Assembly: GCF_001541225.1 (NCBI RefSeq)
Contig: NZ_LMTS01000238.1
Location: forward strand, 61,476 to 109,269
Direction of reading: 5' to 3'
DNA: 47,794 bases
Source: Variovorax sp. WDL1
GTDB lineage: Bacteria > Pseudomonadota > Gammaproteobacteria > Burkholderiales > Burkholderiaceae_C
Shown here in pieces: positions 8,704-16,920 of the stretch. The notes under the pieces were generated by a model, which ran no database searches, was not told where the DNA came from, and saw only the letters and a program-made list of their open reading frames with translations. The number at the start of each line of letters is the position of its first letter. Within the stretch, counting starts at the first letter, position 1. Made by a program: the position numbers and the translations under genes.

Positions 8704-9552
8704 ATGGACTATGGACTTGCAGGCCGCGTCATCGCGGTCACCGGGGGCGCTTCGGGCATTGGCCTGGCGGTCGCGCGAGAGGCGCTTCGGCAGGGCGCGC
8801 GCGTCGCGCTGCTGGACAGCTCCACGCAACAGATCGACGCCGCATTGACGGAACTCAAGGCCATGCCTGGCGCCGCGGTCGTCGCCCGCGCCGTGGATGT
8901 TCGGGACAAGGCCGGCTGCGAGGCCGCCGTCGATGCCATCGAGCGCGAGTTCGGGCCGATCGACGGCCTGGCTGCGTGCGCCGGCGTCTCGCGCCCCGAG
9001 CCGGCCGAGCAGATGGCGGAGGAGACGTGGGACCTGGTGATCGACATCAACCTCAGCGGAGTCTTCCACAGCGTTCGCCCGGTGGGTCGGCGCATGCTGG
9101 CGCGCGGCCGCGGCGCGATCGTGACGATCGCATCGACCGACGCGCTGGGCGGCCATGCAGGGCGCTCGCACTATGCCGCGTCCAAGCACGGCGTCGTGGG
9201 GCTGACGCGCTCTCTGGCCATCGAATGGGGCCGCCACGGCGTGCGCGTCAACGCGGTGGCGCCGGGCGTGGTGGATACGCCCTTGTTGCGCAAGGTGGCG
9301 CCGCCCGAACACGTGCAGAACGCGATGGTGGATCGCGTCCCGCTGGGGCGCTTCTCGCGCGCCGACGAGCAGGCCCACGCCACCTTGTTCCTCTTGTCCG
9401 ACGGTGCGTCCTACATCAACGGCTCGACGCTGGCGGTGGACGGCGGGCTCACCGCAGGCTACTTCACGCGCTGGCACGGCGCCGACCTGGGCTCCAAGGC
9501 CATGCTGGAAGAAGGCGTGTATGGGCCACCCGCCAGCCCGTCCGTGGCTTGA
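8704..9552 (+). CDS. SDR-family oxidoreductase
   Basis: A 282-residue classical short-chain dehydrogenase. TGGASGIG at residues 13-20 binds the nucleotide. The catalytic set is Ser144, Tyr157 and Lys161 (YAASK). VAPGVVDTPL and VDGGLTAGYF complete the fold. Asp38, after the second strand, suggests NAD+ preference. ATG 8704 follows an AAGGA site; longer in-frame starts lie inside the reductase gene. A C-terminal tail of about 30 residues after the usual VDGG end (GADLGSKAMLEEGVYGPP) is longer than average. It probably oxidises the alcohol made by the preceding monooxygenase or a later intermediate. Confidence 0.9.
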   Translation: MDYGLAGRVIAVTGGASGIGLAVAREALRQGARVALLDSSTQQIDAALTELKAMPGAAVVARAVDVRDKAGCEAAVDAIEREFGPIDGLAACAGVSRPEPAEQMAEETWDLVIDINLSGVFHSVRPVGRRMLARGRGAIVTIASTDALGGHAGRSHYAASKHGVVGLTRSLAIEWGRHGVRVNAVAPGVVDTPLLRKVAPPEHVQNAMVDRVPLGRFSRADEQAHATLFLLSDGASYINGSTLAVDGGLTAGYFTRWHGADLGSKAMLEEGVYGPPASPSVA

Positions 9553-9560
9553 AGGAATCG

Positions 9561-10346
9561 ATGATGCCGAGTGAACCAACCAGGCGCGTTGCGTTGCTGA
9601 CCGGCGGCACCGGCGGCCTCGCGCACGCCACGGCCGAGCTTTTCGCCGCCGACGGCATGACCGTGGTCATCGCCGACCTCGACCCGGTGCGGGCGCACAA
9701 GGTGGCCGAATCGCTGCCGGGCTCCGGACATCGGGGCATCGGGATGGACGTCAGCGACGAGGCCTCCGTGCGTTCGGCGTTCGATGGGGTCGAGCGCGAC
9801 CTGGGGCCGGTCGGCGTGCTGGGCTGCTTCGCCGGGCTCCTGAGCACAGGGGCCGTGCCCGGCCGCGTTCTGCTGACGGATCTCTCGCTGCACGAGTGGG
9901 AGGGGGTCAACGCCGTCAATGCGCGCGGCACCTTCCTGTGCATCCGCGAGATGGCACGACGCCGCGCAGCCGTCCCGGTGGCGCATGGGCGGATCATCAC
10001 CATCGCCTCGCTGGCCGGACAGCAGGGCGGCCTGGCCGCAGGCGCCGCCTACAGCGCCTCCAAGGGCGCGGTGCTCGCATTGACAAAGGTTTGCGCGCGC
10101 GAGCTCGCCAGCCAGGCCATCACCGTGAACGCCATTGCGCCCGGTCCGATCGACACCCAGATGCTGCGGTCGACCGTGCCGGCCGAGCGTGCCGGCGAGA
10201 AGTACGAGCATGTCCAGGGCATTCCGCTGGGCCGCGTCGGGCTGCCGCGCGAGATTGCCGCGGCCGTTGCCTGGCTCGCCTCGGTCGACGCCGGCTACAT
10301 CACCGGGGCCACCATCGATGTGAACGGCGGCCTGTACATGCGCTGA
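9561..10346 (+). CDS. SDR-family oxidoreductase
   Basis: A 261-residue classical SDR. The nucleotide loop is TGGTGGLA (residues 14-21), with Ala in place of the last Gly. The catalytic residues Ser150, Tyr164 and Lys168 are present. Two adjacent ATGs (9561, 9564) could start it; GAAGGA at 9551-9556 gives better spacing to 9564. It lies eight bases after the previous SDR but is clearly different in sequence, so the operon has two successive dehydrogenases. That is consistent with beta-oxidation-like or diol/ketone steps. Asp39 after strand 2 suggests NAD(H). Confidence 0.88.
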   Translation: MMPSEPTRRVALLTGGTGGLAHATAELFAADGMTVVIADLDPVRAHKVAESLPGSGHRGIGMDVSDEASVRSAFDGVERDLGPVGVLGCFAGLLSTGAVPGRVLLTDLSLHEWEGVNAVNARGTFLCIREMARRRAAVPVAHGRIITIASLAGQQGGLAAGAAYSASKGAVLALTKVCARELASQAITVNAIAPGPIDTQMLRSTVPAERAGEKYEHVQGIPLGRVGLPREIAAAVAWLASVDAGYITGATIDVNGGLYMR

Positions 10347-10389
10347 AGCAGCAGCGACCCGAGACACACATACACAGACAAGGACCTTC

Positions 10390-11628
10390 ATGGAATTCTC
10401 CGGACCTCTGGCGGGCGTGCGTGTGGTGGACATCACGGCGGTGCTCATGGGCCCGTCCGCCACCCAGATGCTCGCGGACCTGGGCGCCGACGTGGTGAAG
10501 ATCGAACCCCCGGCCGGCGATGCCACGCGCAAGATCGGACCCGCGGGCGACGAGCGCATGGGACCGATCTACCTGGGCCTGAACCGAAACAAGCGCAGCC
10601 TCGTGCTGAACCTGAAGACGCCTGAAGGCCTGGAGGTCCTGCGCAAACTCGTGGCAAAGGCGGACGTGCTGACCTACAACGTCCGGCCAGCGGCGATGGA
10701 GCGATTGGGCCTGACCTACGAGGCCCTGAGCGCGCTCAACCCGCGCCTCATCTACGTGGGCATGTTCGGCTTTTCGCAGCGCGGCCGGTACGCGCCGTCA
10801 CCCGCGTTCGACGACCTCATCCAGGCCGCGACTGCGATGCCCAGCGCCATGGCGCCCAGCGTGGACGGGACGCCGCGCTTCATTCCCATCAACCTGGCCG
10901 ACCGGTCCGTCGGCCTCTACGCCTTCGGCGTGATCGCGTCGGCCTTGTACGCACGCGAGAAGACCGGCCGCGGCCAGCGGGTCGACGTGCCCATGTTCGA
11001 GACGATGGTGCCCTATGTGCTCGGCGACCATCTCTATGGAGAGAAGTTCGTCCCGGCCCGGGGCGACTTTGGCTACCCGCGCCTGCTGTCGCCGGCACGC
11101 CGGCCCTTTCGCACCTTGGACGCCCATGTGTGCTGCGTCATCTACCAGGACCACCACTGGAAGGCGTTCCTGGAGATCCTGGGCATGGGAGACATGTACG
11201 AGACGGATCCCCGGCTGGCCAACATCACGACGCGCACGCAGCACGCCGATGAACTCAATGCGTTCGTCGAGCAGCACCTTGCACTCAAGAGCACTGCGCA
11301 GTGGCGCGAGTTGCTCAAGTCCGCCGATATCCCGGTGTTCCCGGTCCATACCTTCGAGACCCTGCTCGACGATCCGCACCTCAAGGACATCGGCTTTTTC
11401 CGCGAGCAGGACGTGCCATCCCTCGGCGTGATCCGCGAGACGGCGGTCCCGAGCGAATGGCATGGAACACCGCCCTCGAACTACCGGCCGCCGCCGGCGC
11501 TTGGCGAGCACAGCGCCGAGATCCTTCGCGAGCTCGGATACGGCGAAGACGACATCGAGGCGCTGGCCGGGCAGGGCGTGACGCGTGCCGGCATGCCTTA
11601 TCCCAGGAGCGAAGCCGAGCCGATCTGA
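10390..11628 (+). CDS. class III CoA-transferase (CaiB/BaiF family), second copy
   Basis: A 412-residue paralogue of the protein at 1647-2882. Likeness is uninterrupted from [26 protein letters not shown] to the C-terminal [12 protein letters not shown]. The presumed nucleophile is Asp171 in [13 protein letters not shown]. It follows the second SDR by 43 bases in the same operon. Two similar CoA-transferases at opposite ends of one cluster suggest either two related acids (substrate and product) or one acid served by two differently regulated transcripts. The sequence does not decide between these. Confidence 0.92.
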   Translation: MEFSGPLAGVRVVDITAVLMGPSATQMLADLGADVVKIEPPAGDATRKIGPAGDERMGPIYLGLNRNKRSLVLNLKTPEGLEVLRKLVAKADVLTYNVRPAAMERLGLTYEALSALNPRLIYVGMFGFSQRGRYAPSPAFDDLIQAATAMPSAMAPSVDGTPRFIPINLADRSVGLYAFGVIASALYAREKTGRGQRVDVPMFETMVPYVLGDHLYGEKFVPARGDFGYPRLLSPARRPFRTLDAHVCCVIYQDHHWKAFLEILGMGDMYETDPRLANITTRTQHADELNAFVEQHLALKSTAQWRELLKSADIPVFPVHTFETLLDDPHLKDIGFFREQDVPSLGVIRETAVPSEWHGTPPSNYRPPPALGEHSAEILRELGYGEDDIEALAGQGVTRAGMPYPRSEAEPI

Positions 11629-11640
11629 GCGGCGCCCGAT

Positions 11641-12255
11641 ATGCAGCTGTTCGATTCGACGAGCTCCCCCTTTGTGCGCAAGGTCAATATCGTGGTCCAC
11701 GAGCTGGACCTGGAGAGTCGCGTCGAGCGGCTGGCGCAGGACGCCCATCCCGTCCGGCGCGACGGCAACCTGGTGCGCTTCAACCCCCTGGGCCAGGTGC
11801 CTGCGCTCATCCTGGATGACGGCAGCGTGCTGAGCGACAGCCGTGTGATCTGTGAATACCTGGATCGCCTTGGCGAAGGCCGCATCTTTCCGCGAGAGGG
11901 GCCTGCGCGCTGGGAGGCACTGACCTGGCAGTCCCTCGCGGATGGCCTGCTGGACGCGGCGGTCCTCATGCGCTATGAAGCCAATGCGCGCCCTGCGCAG
12001 TACCGGTGGGAGGGCTGGGAGGCCGCGCAGTGGGCCAAGGTCGAGTCGGTCCTGCAGTCCCTGGAGCGTGCTGCTCCTTCGCTCGGCGAGCGATTGGACA
12101 TCGGCACGCTCAGCGTTGCCTGCGCACTCGGCTACCTGGACTTCCGCTTTCCGGAACGGGCATGGCGCCCGCAGCGCAGCGCGCTTGCCGAATGGTTCGC
12201 CCGGATGTCGACGCATCCCTCGATCCAGGCGACCCGGCCTCGCCCACGAAACTGA
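11641..12255 (+). CDS. glutathione S-transferase family protein
   Basis: A 204-residue protein with an N-terminal thioredoxin-like domain (SSPFVRKVNIVVHELDL, FNPLGQVPALILDDG with the cis-Pro, then SDSRVICEYLD). A helical C-terminal domain follows (LSVACALGYLDFRFPE, with the capping-box Asp). The SSPFVRK start is typical of bacterial GSTs that use Ser or Cys near residue 10. In catabolic operons such enzymes often open epoxides, isomerise or dehalogenate intermediates with glutathione. After a luciferase-like monooxygenase, an epoxide or enone is a reasonable guess (inference). It starts 12 bases after the CoA-transferase. Confidence 0.88.
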   Translation: MQLFDSTSSPFVRKVNIVVHELDLESRVERLAQDAHPVRRDGNLVRFNPLGQVPALILDDGSVLSDSRVICEYLDRLGEGRIFPREGPARWEALTWQSLADGLLDAAVLMRYEANARPAQYRWEGWEAAQWAKVESVLQSLERAAPSLGERLDIGTLSVACALGYLDFRFPERAWRPQRSALAEWFARMSTHPSIQATRPRPRN

Positions 12256-12284
12256 CCACCCCGTCAAAGATCCACCTGATCCCC

Positions 12285-12590
12285 ATGGAAATACATTGGA
12301 CCGACGGTACGCTGTCCCTGCAATCGCCGGACGATTTCAAGGCGTTCAAGGTCGTCATTCACGGGGCATCGGACGTGAAGGACCGCGTCTTGCAGGACTT
12401 CGCCGGCACGGCACGTTTTGAAGGCGATCAAGCCTGCTGGGTGTCCCAGCGCGGCTTGCGGGCGCTGGCCGGACCGCTGGCGACGCCGCAGTGGCTGGCG
12501 AACCTCGACATCATGGTGTCGAAGGCCCGGCCCCATGGCTGGATCGACGGCCCGACGGGGGACATCCGCGCTCATGTGGTGCGGGGTTGA
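12285..12590 (+). CDS. small hypothetical protein at the end of the catabolic operon
   Basis: A 101-residue ORF 29 bases after the GST gene in the same direction, starting MEIHWTDGTLSLQSPDDF. It has no signal peptide, membrane segment or cysteine motif. Composition is that of a small soluble alpha/beta protein. Codon use matches the operon. I do not recognise the family. It is the last chromosomal gene before the integrated element, which begins 86 bases later. Confidence 0.6.
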   Translation: MEIHWTDGTLSLQSPDDFKAFKVVIHGASDVKDRVLQDFAGTARFEGDQACWVSQRGLRALAGPLATPQWLANLDIMVSKARPHGWIDGPTGDIRAHVVRG

Positions 12591-12675
12591 AGAGGCTGGG
12601 ATTGATTTGATCCACCATGGACCGCCCCCTTCGGGGGACAGATCGGTGATCAGGGATAGATGGATCGATGGATCA

Positions 12676-12696
12676 GTGGAGCGGGTGAAGGGAATC
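12676..12696. repeat. left attachment-site direct repeat (att)
   Basis: This 21-bp stretch, containing GAGCGGGTGAAGGGAATC, is identical to 31096-31116, the 3' end of tRNA-Gly. Identity stops at 12675/31095 on one side and 12697/31117 on the other. It marks the chromosome-distal junction of the island. Confidence 0.92.
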
Positions 12697-12752
12697 TAAT
12701 ACCATCTTGGAGCCCGCAGCAGATGTAGAAGGTTCGGTTAGATCGGCGGATT

Positions 12753-12773
12753 ACGCCCCCACGTACGCCCCCA
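12753..12773. repeat. candidate integrase arm-binding sites, left end
   Basis: ACGCCCCCA occurs at 12753-12761 and again at 12765-12773. The same 9-mer in inverted orientation occurs twice upstream of the integrase gene (30921, 30941). The second left copy extends to 12 bases (TACGCCCCCAAA) shared with the right end. Lying 57 bases inside the att repeat, they fit arm-type sites of a tyrosine integrase. Confidence 0.6.
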
Positions 12774-13241
12774 AATCGGTCAGAACTGTGCTGTGCAGGG
12801 CCTCCAAACGTGTAGGGGCTGCTCCAGGTCAAAGGGCTATGCAGTGCTGCTTTCGGGCAAAGATGCCCGCTATGGCCCGATCTGGCGCCTTGCTGGGCCG
12901 GTTGCTGGCAGCTCCGGCGACTTCACCCTCCTGACACTCAGCGTCGAGCCCCAGGGTCCGTGCGCGTGCTGCCGCGCTCTGCTTGGCGTTGCTGCTGCTT
13001 GCGCAGCACCTCGTCGGCCAAGGTGCGCGCGCCGGAAAGATCGCGGGGTCGCCTGCTATCAGCGTCTTGCGTGTCCGGCGTGACTGGGCTTTTGCACGAG
13101 CCCTTGCGGGCGTGCGTTCAAGCCTGCCCGCGCTGTGATGGTATTACCCACGCTTGCCGCGCGTCACTGCGGGCCCGGATTCAAGCCGGCGCGGGCAGCG
13201 CCCCAGGCAGGGCGTGCGGGCGGCGCGGCGGACCTGCTGGA

Positions 13242-14097
13242 TCAGGGCAACGCGTGCAGGTGCCTGCGCACGAACCGGACATGCCGATCATCGGATGCAT
13301 AGACGTACCGCGCGGCGGCGGTCACAGTGTGCATGTTCACGGTCCGCGGGAACTGCGCGTCGCTGATCTTGCGGATGTTGTCCCAGGTGTTGGCCTCGCC
13401 GGAGTAGAGGAACGCGCAGCGCGGCGACAACGGCACGACGAGCAGGAACGCCGCATCGAGCGCACCGACGTACAACAAGGGATGGTCCCCGATCATCAGG
13501 TCGAACCTGCAGCCGGGCGTCAGCGTGCGAGTCGCCCAACTCCCCTTGGTCACTTGGGCCAGCAGGTTTTCTGACTGGATCAGGTGCGGCAGCACGCCCA
13601 CAGCGACCTCGGCATAAGCCTCGGGCCAGTGCTTGTCGATCCACTGCCGCGTCGTGGTGGTCGGGTCGTATTGACGGCCGAACTCGGGATCTTCGTCCAA
13701 TTGCTCGCCCGAGGATCGCGCGGGCTCTTTGGTGCAACACGGTCATGATCCTCGGCACGCGCACGAGCAGCGAAACGATGAACTGCGCCCAGTATCTGCG
13801 CTGCGCGGCGCCCAATGATCTGATGCCGCCGGCCAGGATCGCGCGGTGCACTGCGGCGGCTGGGTCATCGACGTACGGACCCATGAACTCGCGCTCAACG
13901 GTGGTATCCATCTGTCCGCCCGGCTTCGGGGTCGAGTACAGGTGCCGAGCGAAACCAACTTGGTTGGCCGTGGCGCGCTTATGCACGAACTCGCCCCTCA
14001 GGCTCTGCTGCAGCGTCAGCATGTTGTCGTGCCCGCTGTGCCATTGGCGCAGCAGAAACTGGGGGACGTAGTGCTGACGGGTGTAAGGCTGTCCCAT
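13242..14097 (-). pseudogene. DUF4238-like protein, interrupted by a one-base frameshift
   Basis: The N-terminal frame (from ATG 14097, starting MGQPYTRQHYVPQFLLRQW) and the C-terminal frame (to 13242, with YSGEANTWDNIRKISDAQFPRTVN) are two halves of one DUF4238-type protein. Removing one C from the run at 13708-13710 (plus strand) joins ILG to EQLDEDPEFGRQYD and gives a 284-residue product, close to the usual family size. DUF4238 proteins start with the same QHYVPQF motif; their function is unknown. The break is either a true mutation, a sequencing slip or a slippage site. It is the leftmost gene of the island, reading toward the att end. Confidence 0.7.
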
Positions 14098-14137
14098 GCG
14101 CTACGGGGTTCAGGCTCGGCCCGCCTGCCGACTCTCT

Positions 14138-14666
14138 TTACGCGCGTCCAGCACCCGCCTGAATGCGCTTCGTCAGGTCCGGGGACAGCTTGGCCTCGAC
14201 ATCGATGCCGACTGACGTGCTGACAGTGCCGCGCATTGTCTCCAGCGGGGCGTCCTGGACGTAATCGGCGATGTAGCCCAGCCACGCGGTGCCGGTCAAT
14301 TCAATACCGTAGTTCGCCTTCTGCGCGTGGTCGAGTCGAGTGGGCACGTCGGCCAGCATGCCTGAGACATCCTGATGCGAACCGCCGCCCCTTGCCCTTG
14401 CCGATGACCCAGCCGACGGCAGAGATCGTGATGGGGCGATCGGCGAGGTTGGTGACATCGAAATTCACGAACTGCATGCGTGATGTCCCGTCGCCGCGAA
14501 TCAGCTCATAGACGCCAACGCGCACCTTGAGGCGCACGCGCCGGGCATCCAGCACCAGCCACAGCGAGATGCCGACGGCGGCGAGCGTGCCGAAGCCGGC
14601 GACCCATGTGCCTACGGCGTTCGCGATCTGAATCCATTGATCGAAGGTGATGCTGCTAGCCGGCAT
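14138..14666 (-). pseudogene. single-pass membrane protein, frameshifted
   Basis: Start ATG 14666 (MPASSITFDQWIQIANAVG) leads into one transmembrane helix (residues about 17-37) and a beta-rich domain with NFDVTNLADRPITISAVGWVIGKGKG. The frame then breaks in the four-C run at 14388-14391. Dropping one base continues into GGSHQDVSGMLADVP and on to 14138, giving about 175 residues. The start overlaps the stop of the DUF2513 gene by one base (TGATG), implying translational coupling. I recognise the architecture (N-terminal anchor plus extracytoplasmic or cytoplasmic beta domain) but not a named family. Confidence 0.6.
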
Positions 14667-15034
14667 CAATTTTCTAGCAGGGCAGCTATGGCGATCTTGC
14701 CTAGGCCTGCAAGCGAATCGAATCCGATTGCAACGCCGCGCGCCTTCGCGACTTCTTTCATCTTGTCCCACACTGTCTGCGAGCGGATGCTGTCGAGCAG
14801 GTCAGCGCCTGCCATCGTCAGTTCGGGCGACAGCAGCGCATCGTCGCCGTTGGTCGGCGCGCGAATGCCCTTCAGGTAGCCGTGATCTTCCAACATGAAG
14901 GCGTGGACCGCTCGAATCGCCTCGGGGTCATCGCTCGCAATGGGCGCGCGGTACTCGAAATTGAAGGCTTTCTCTCGCGTCATCGACTCCACTTCGAGGA
15001 GAACGGATCGCATCGTGTCCCAGTCGCGCTTCAT
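14666..15034 (-). CDS. DUF2513 domain-containing protein
   Basis: A 122-residue protein. ATG 15034 starts MKRDWDTMRSVLLEVE, the hallmark N-terminus of DUF2513 (MKRDxDLxRxILLxIE). The C-terminal LTMAGADLLDSIRSQTVWDKMKEVAKARG also matches the family's LTxxGxxFLDxIRxxxVWxxxK pattern. The family is common in prophages and mobile elements and looks like a small winged-helix-type protein, but no function is proven. A longer start (15121) would overlap the HEPN-like gene. It is co-directional with its neighbours in a four-gene leftward operon. Confidence 0.8.
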   Translation of the reverse strand: MKRDWDTMRSVLLEVESMTREKAFNFEYRAPIASDDPEAIRAVHAFMLEDHGYLKGIRAPTNGDDALLSPELTMAGADLLDSIRSQTVWDKMKEVAKARGVAIGFDSLAGLGKIAIAALLEN

Positions 15035-15047
15035 CGGATCGTCTCCG

Positions 15048-15650
15048 TCAGGCAGGTAGAGACGGCGGCTCGGCCGCGTCGACCTTCGGCGGGTCATGCC
15101 GCTTGTCCCGAAGCAACTCACCGCGCTCGTCCAAGTATGCGTCGAATTGAGCCGAAGCTCCCTGGATTGCGGCGGCGACCTTGCCCATCGAATCAGGTGT
15201 TAGCTGGACGTATTCCTGCCGCATGCCCCCGCGCTTGATGTGCAGCCGGGTGTACGTGTAGCCCTTGGCATCGCTGCTCAACCAGTCGGCGTGCACGACG
15301 AGATTGCGCAGCACCGACACAGCCTTCAGCCGGGCAATGAGACCTTGAAAGGACGGCACCGGCCCCTCGACCGTGGCGTGCAGGTCCTCACACAGCCGTT
15401 CATACACATCGACCTTCTGACCGTAGGGCATGCCGTGAATCACCAGCAGGCCGACCGAGTCGGTCCGGTCGTTGATTGCCTCACAGATCGCGCTGTCGAT
15501 CGACTTTTCCAGCGCGTTGAACAGCAGGACGACCATGCCGATCAGCGGCAGCGTCTCAAACAGCACCGCTCCTTCGACATCATCGTCGTCCCCGAAGTCA
15601 TGCCCGAGGTACTGTTGAAAATCGGCGAACCGCTTTTTCAGTATGTCCAT
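15048..15650 (-). CDS. HEPN-like protein with R-x4-H motif
   Basis: A 200-residue, mostly helical protein starting MDILKKRFADFQQYLG. After a helix with LLFNALEKSIDSAICEAIND comes SVLRNLVVHADW: Arg115, Asn116 and His120 form the R(N)x4H pattern that is the active site of HEPN ribonucleases. Overall sequence is not close to a named HEPN family I can recall, so the assignment rests on the motif and helical context. HEPN proteins are often toxins or abortive-infection effectors. Here the gene sits between an 81-residue acidic ORF (five bases upstream) and DUF2513 (13 bases downstream). Confidence 0.6.
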   Translation of the reverse strand: MDILKKRFADFQQYLGHDFGDDDDVEGAVLFETLPLIGMVVLLFNALEKSIDSAICEAINDRTDSVGLLVIHGMPYGQKVDVYERLCEDLHATVEGPVPSFQGLIARLKAVSVLRNLVVHADWLSSDAKGYTYTRLHIKRGGMRQEYVQLTPDSMGKVAAAIQGASAQFDAYLDERGELLRDKRHDPPKVDAAEPPSLPA

Positions 15651-15655
15651 GTGGG

Positions 15656-15901
15656 TCACCCGACCGGCGCAGCGTCTTCGTCCTCGCCCGCTGCGCGCGG
15701 GCCGTGCTGCTCGTCCGGCACCTGCCTGACCAGGGCGATGCAGCCAGCATTGAAGGCTTCCATCCACGACACGAACGACTCGGCGCTCGATTCCATATCG
15801 ACCCAGACGCTGGCGTCCTCGGTCGACTCGTGCAGGACCCAGAAGAAGCGACCGGGATCAGGCTCGTCGACCCAGACGGACAGGTGGCGAAGGTGAGACA
15901 T
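15656..15901 (-). CDS. small acidic hypothetical protein
   Basis: An 81-residue ORF starting MSHLRHLSVWVDEPDPGRFFW, rich in Asp, Glu and Ser, ending GEDEDAAPVG. ATG 15901 is chosen because upstream in-frame codons run through the regulatory gap. It is the first gene of the leftward operon, five bases before the HEPN-like gene. Small, acidic and immediately upstream of a candidate toxin, it could be an antidote, but nothing in the sequence proves that. No family recognised. Confidence 0.6.
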   Translation of the reverse strand: MSHLRHLSVWVDEPDPGRFFWVLHESTEDASVWVDMESSAESFVSWMEAFNAGCIALVRQVPDEQHGPRAAGEDEDAAPVG

Positions 15902-15957
15902 GGAATTTTTGGCCTTGCTGAGATTTGCGCGAATGTCGCACATTTGAGTCTCGACTG

Positions 15958-15977
15958 TACTGTATGTTTGACCAGTA
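15958..15977. promoter_or_regulatory. LexA-box-like palindrome
   Basis: TACTGTATGTTTGACCAGTA has the CTG-N10-CAG core and both TA flanks. It agrees with the E. coli LexA consensus at 15 of 20 positions (one half CTGT, the other CCAG rather than ACAG). The outer palindrome extends to GTACTG/CAGTAC (15957-15978). It lies in the divergent gap between the HEPN-like operon and a small rightward gene, so it could make both SOS-inducible. Confidence 0.6.
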
Positions 15978-15991
15978 CTATGAGGGTGCGA

Positions 15992-16264
15992 ATGAAGCGG
16001 CGGTTTCGATGCGGCGTCGAGTTGAGCGACCGCGAGTTCGGCGAGCAGCCATGGGTCGGCGGCATGTTGGAACTCAGCGGCGGCGCGCTGTACCTGGGCA
16101 CCAACGGCAAGGCGAGTAAGCCTGAGCCGCTGGTGCTCTACAGGCCGGCCATTCGGGCGTGCTTCAGTGACACGATCAGCTTCTTGGGCTTTGAGCGAAA
16201 CGGCGAGGCGTTGCACTTGCAGGGCTGGTACTGCGAGACACGCGGAGCAACCGAAGGCAAATAA
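15992..16264 (+). CDS. small hypothetical protein, divergent from the HEPN-like operon
   Basis: A 90-residue ORF (MKRRFRCGVELSDREFGEQPW...). ATG 15992 has GAGGGTG just upstream; an in-frame ATG at 15980 is also possible but would touch the LexA-like box. The product has a basic N-terminus and a beta-rich middle (GGMLELSGGALYLG). No family recognised. It is the only rightward gene in the left third of the island, which together with the shared upstream box suggests joint control with the HEPN-like operon. Confidence 0.5.
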   Translation: MKRRFRCGVELSDREFGEQPWVGGMLELSGGALYLGTNGKASKPEPLVLYRPAIRACFSDTISFLGFERNGEALHLQGWYCETRGATEGK

Positions 16265-16299
16265 GTAATTGGGGCTGGAAAGGCGGAAGCGACGCAGGG

Positions 16300-16893
16300 T
16301 CAATCGGGCATGTAGTTGCGCCCCTTCGGCATCGGCCAGCGCACACCGGCACCACGGTCGAGCAGTTCGTGCACCGCGTCACCGGCAGTACTTTCTTGCC
16401 CCTGCAGCAGGTCCGCGACAGCTCGGATCGCAGGCCAGTATTCGCGCACGAAAGTGTCGGCCATCCGGTGCCCGGCGTCGATCAGCTCAGGGCGCTCGAC
16501 AGGAAGCAGGTCGGCCACTTCCAGGGCTTGCCGATGGTCGTCGGCGCCGCCGCCAAGCATCACATCGACGGCAGCCGTGTGCTTCTGTCGTGCTTCGGCG
16601 TACGAGCCAGCCAAAAGGACCGCGAATTCTGCTAGCAAGTCGTGCCGGGACAGCTTCCAGCCGGAATCGACCATCCCTCGCGCCATATGTGGTTGCACCC
16701 GACGCGACATCTCAGTCAGGCCGTGGTGCATACATTGACGCCCTTGGCGATCGATGATGATTCTTCTGCCCGCGCGCGCATCTGCCAGCGTACGGAGGTG
16801 GATGGCGTAGACGCGCTCCCCCAGTACCCAGCCGACGACCGCGTGCCCGGCTTCATGGTGGCGCACGTAACCGGGGAAGTCGTTTGCGGGCAT
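16300..16893 (-). CDS. stand-alone M41-like zinc metallopeptidase (HEAGH)
   Basis: A 197-residue protein with HHEAGHAVVGWVLGERVYAI at residues 12-31. The HEAGH zinc motif followed by AVVGWVLG is typical of FtsH-type (M41) peptidases. The later LLAGSYAEARQK resembles the family's helix with LLGGRAAE, and a downstream Asp (GGGADDHRQA) matches the third-ligand region GAxxDL. There is no AAA+ ATPase or membrane segment, so it is a peptidase domain alone. Such solo domains occur on mobile elements with unknown targets. It is the last gene of a five-gene leftward operon. Confidence 0.8.
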   Translation of the reverse strand: MPANDFPGYVRHHEAGHAVVGWVLGERVYAIHLRTLADARAGRRIIIDRQGRQCMHHGLTEMSRRVQPHMARGMVDSGWKLSRHDLLAEFAVLLAGSYAEARQKHTAAVDVMLGGGADDHRQALEVADLLPVERPELIDAGHRMADTFVREYWPAIRAVADLLQGQESTAGDAVHELLDRGAGVRWPMPKGRNYMPD

Positions 16894-16920
16894 CAGCCGA
16901 TCGTACTGCGGCCGGGTCCC

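Larger units (their letters stand above)
12591..13241. other. 650 bases without a recognised gene; island left end
   Basis: The first 85 bases are chromosomal and include a short CCCC-UUCG-GGGG type hairpin near 12626-12637 without a T tract. After the att repeat come the two arm-site-like motifs at 12753-12773. The rest is GC-rich with stop codons in most frames. It includes an imperfect repeat of about 30 bases (around 13106 and 13169, sharing TTCAAGCC within GC-rich flanks). I see no credible coding sequence; it may be decayed DNA. Confidence 0.5.

Noticed and set aside
12625..12637. CCCCC-TTC-GGGGG hairpin after the first catabolic operon
   Set aside because: Short stem and no T tract, so not called as a terminator.
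12793..13083. A plus-strand frame of 96 codons at the island left end
   Set aside because: Cys/Arg/Ala-rich with no ribosome site or recognisable segment; likely chance in GC-rich DNA.
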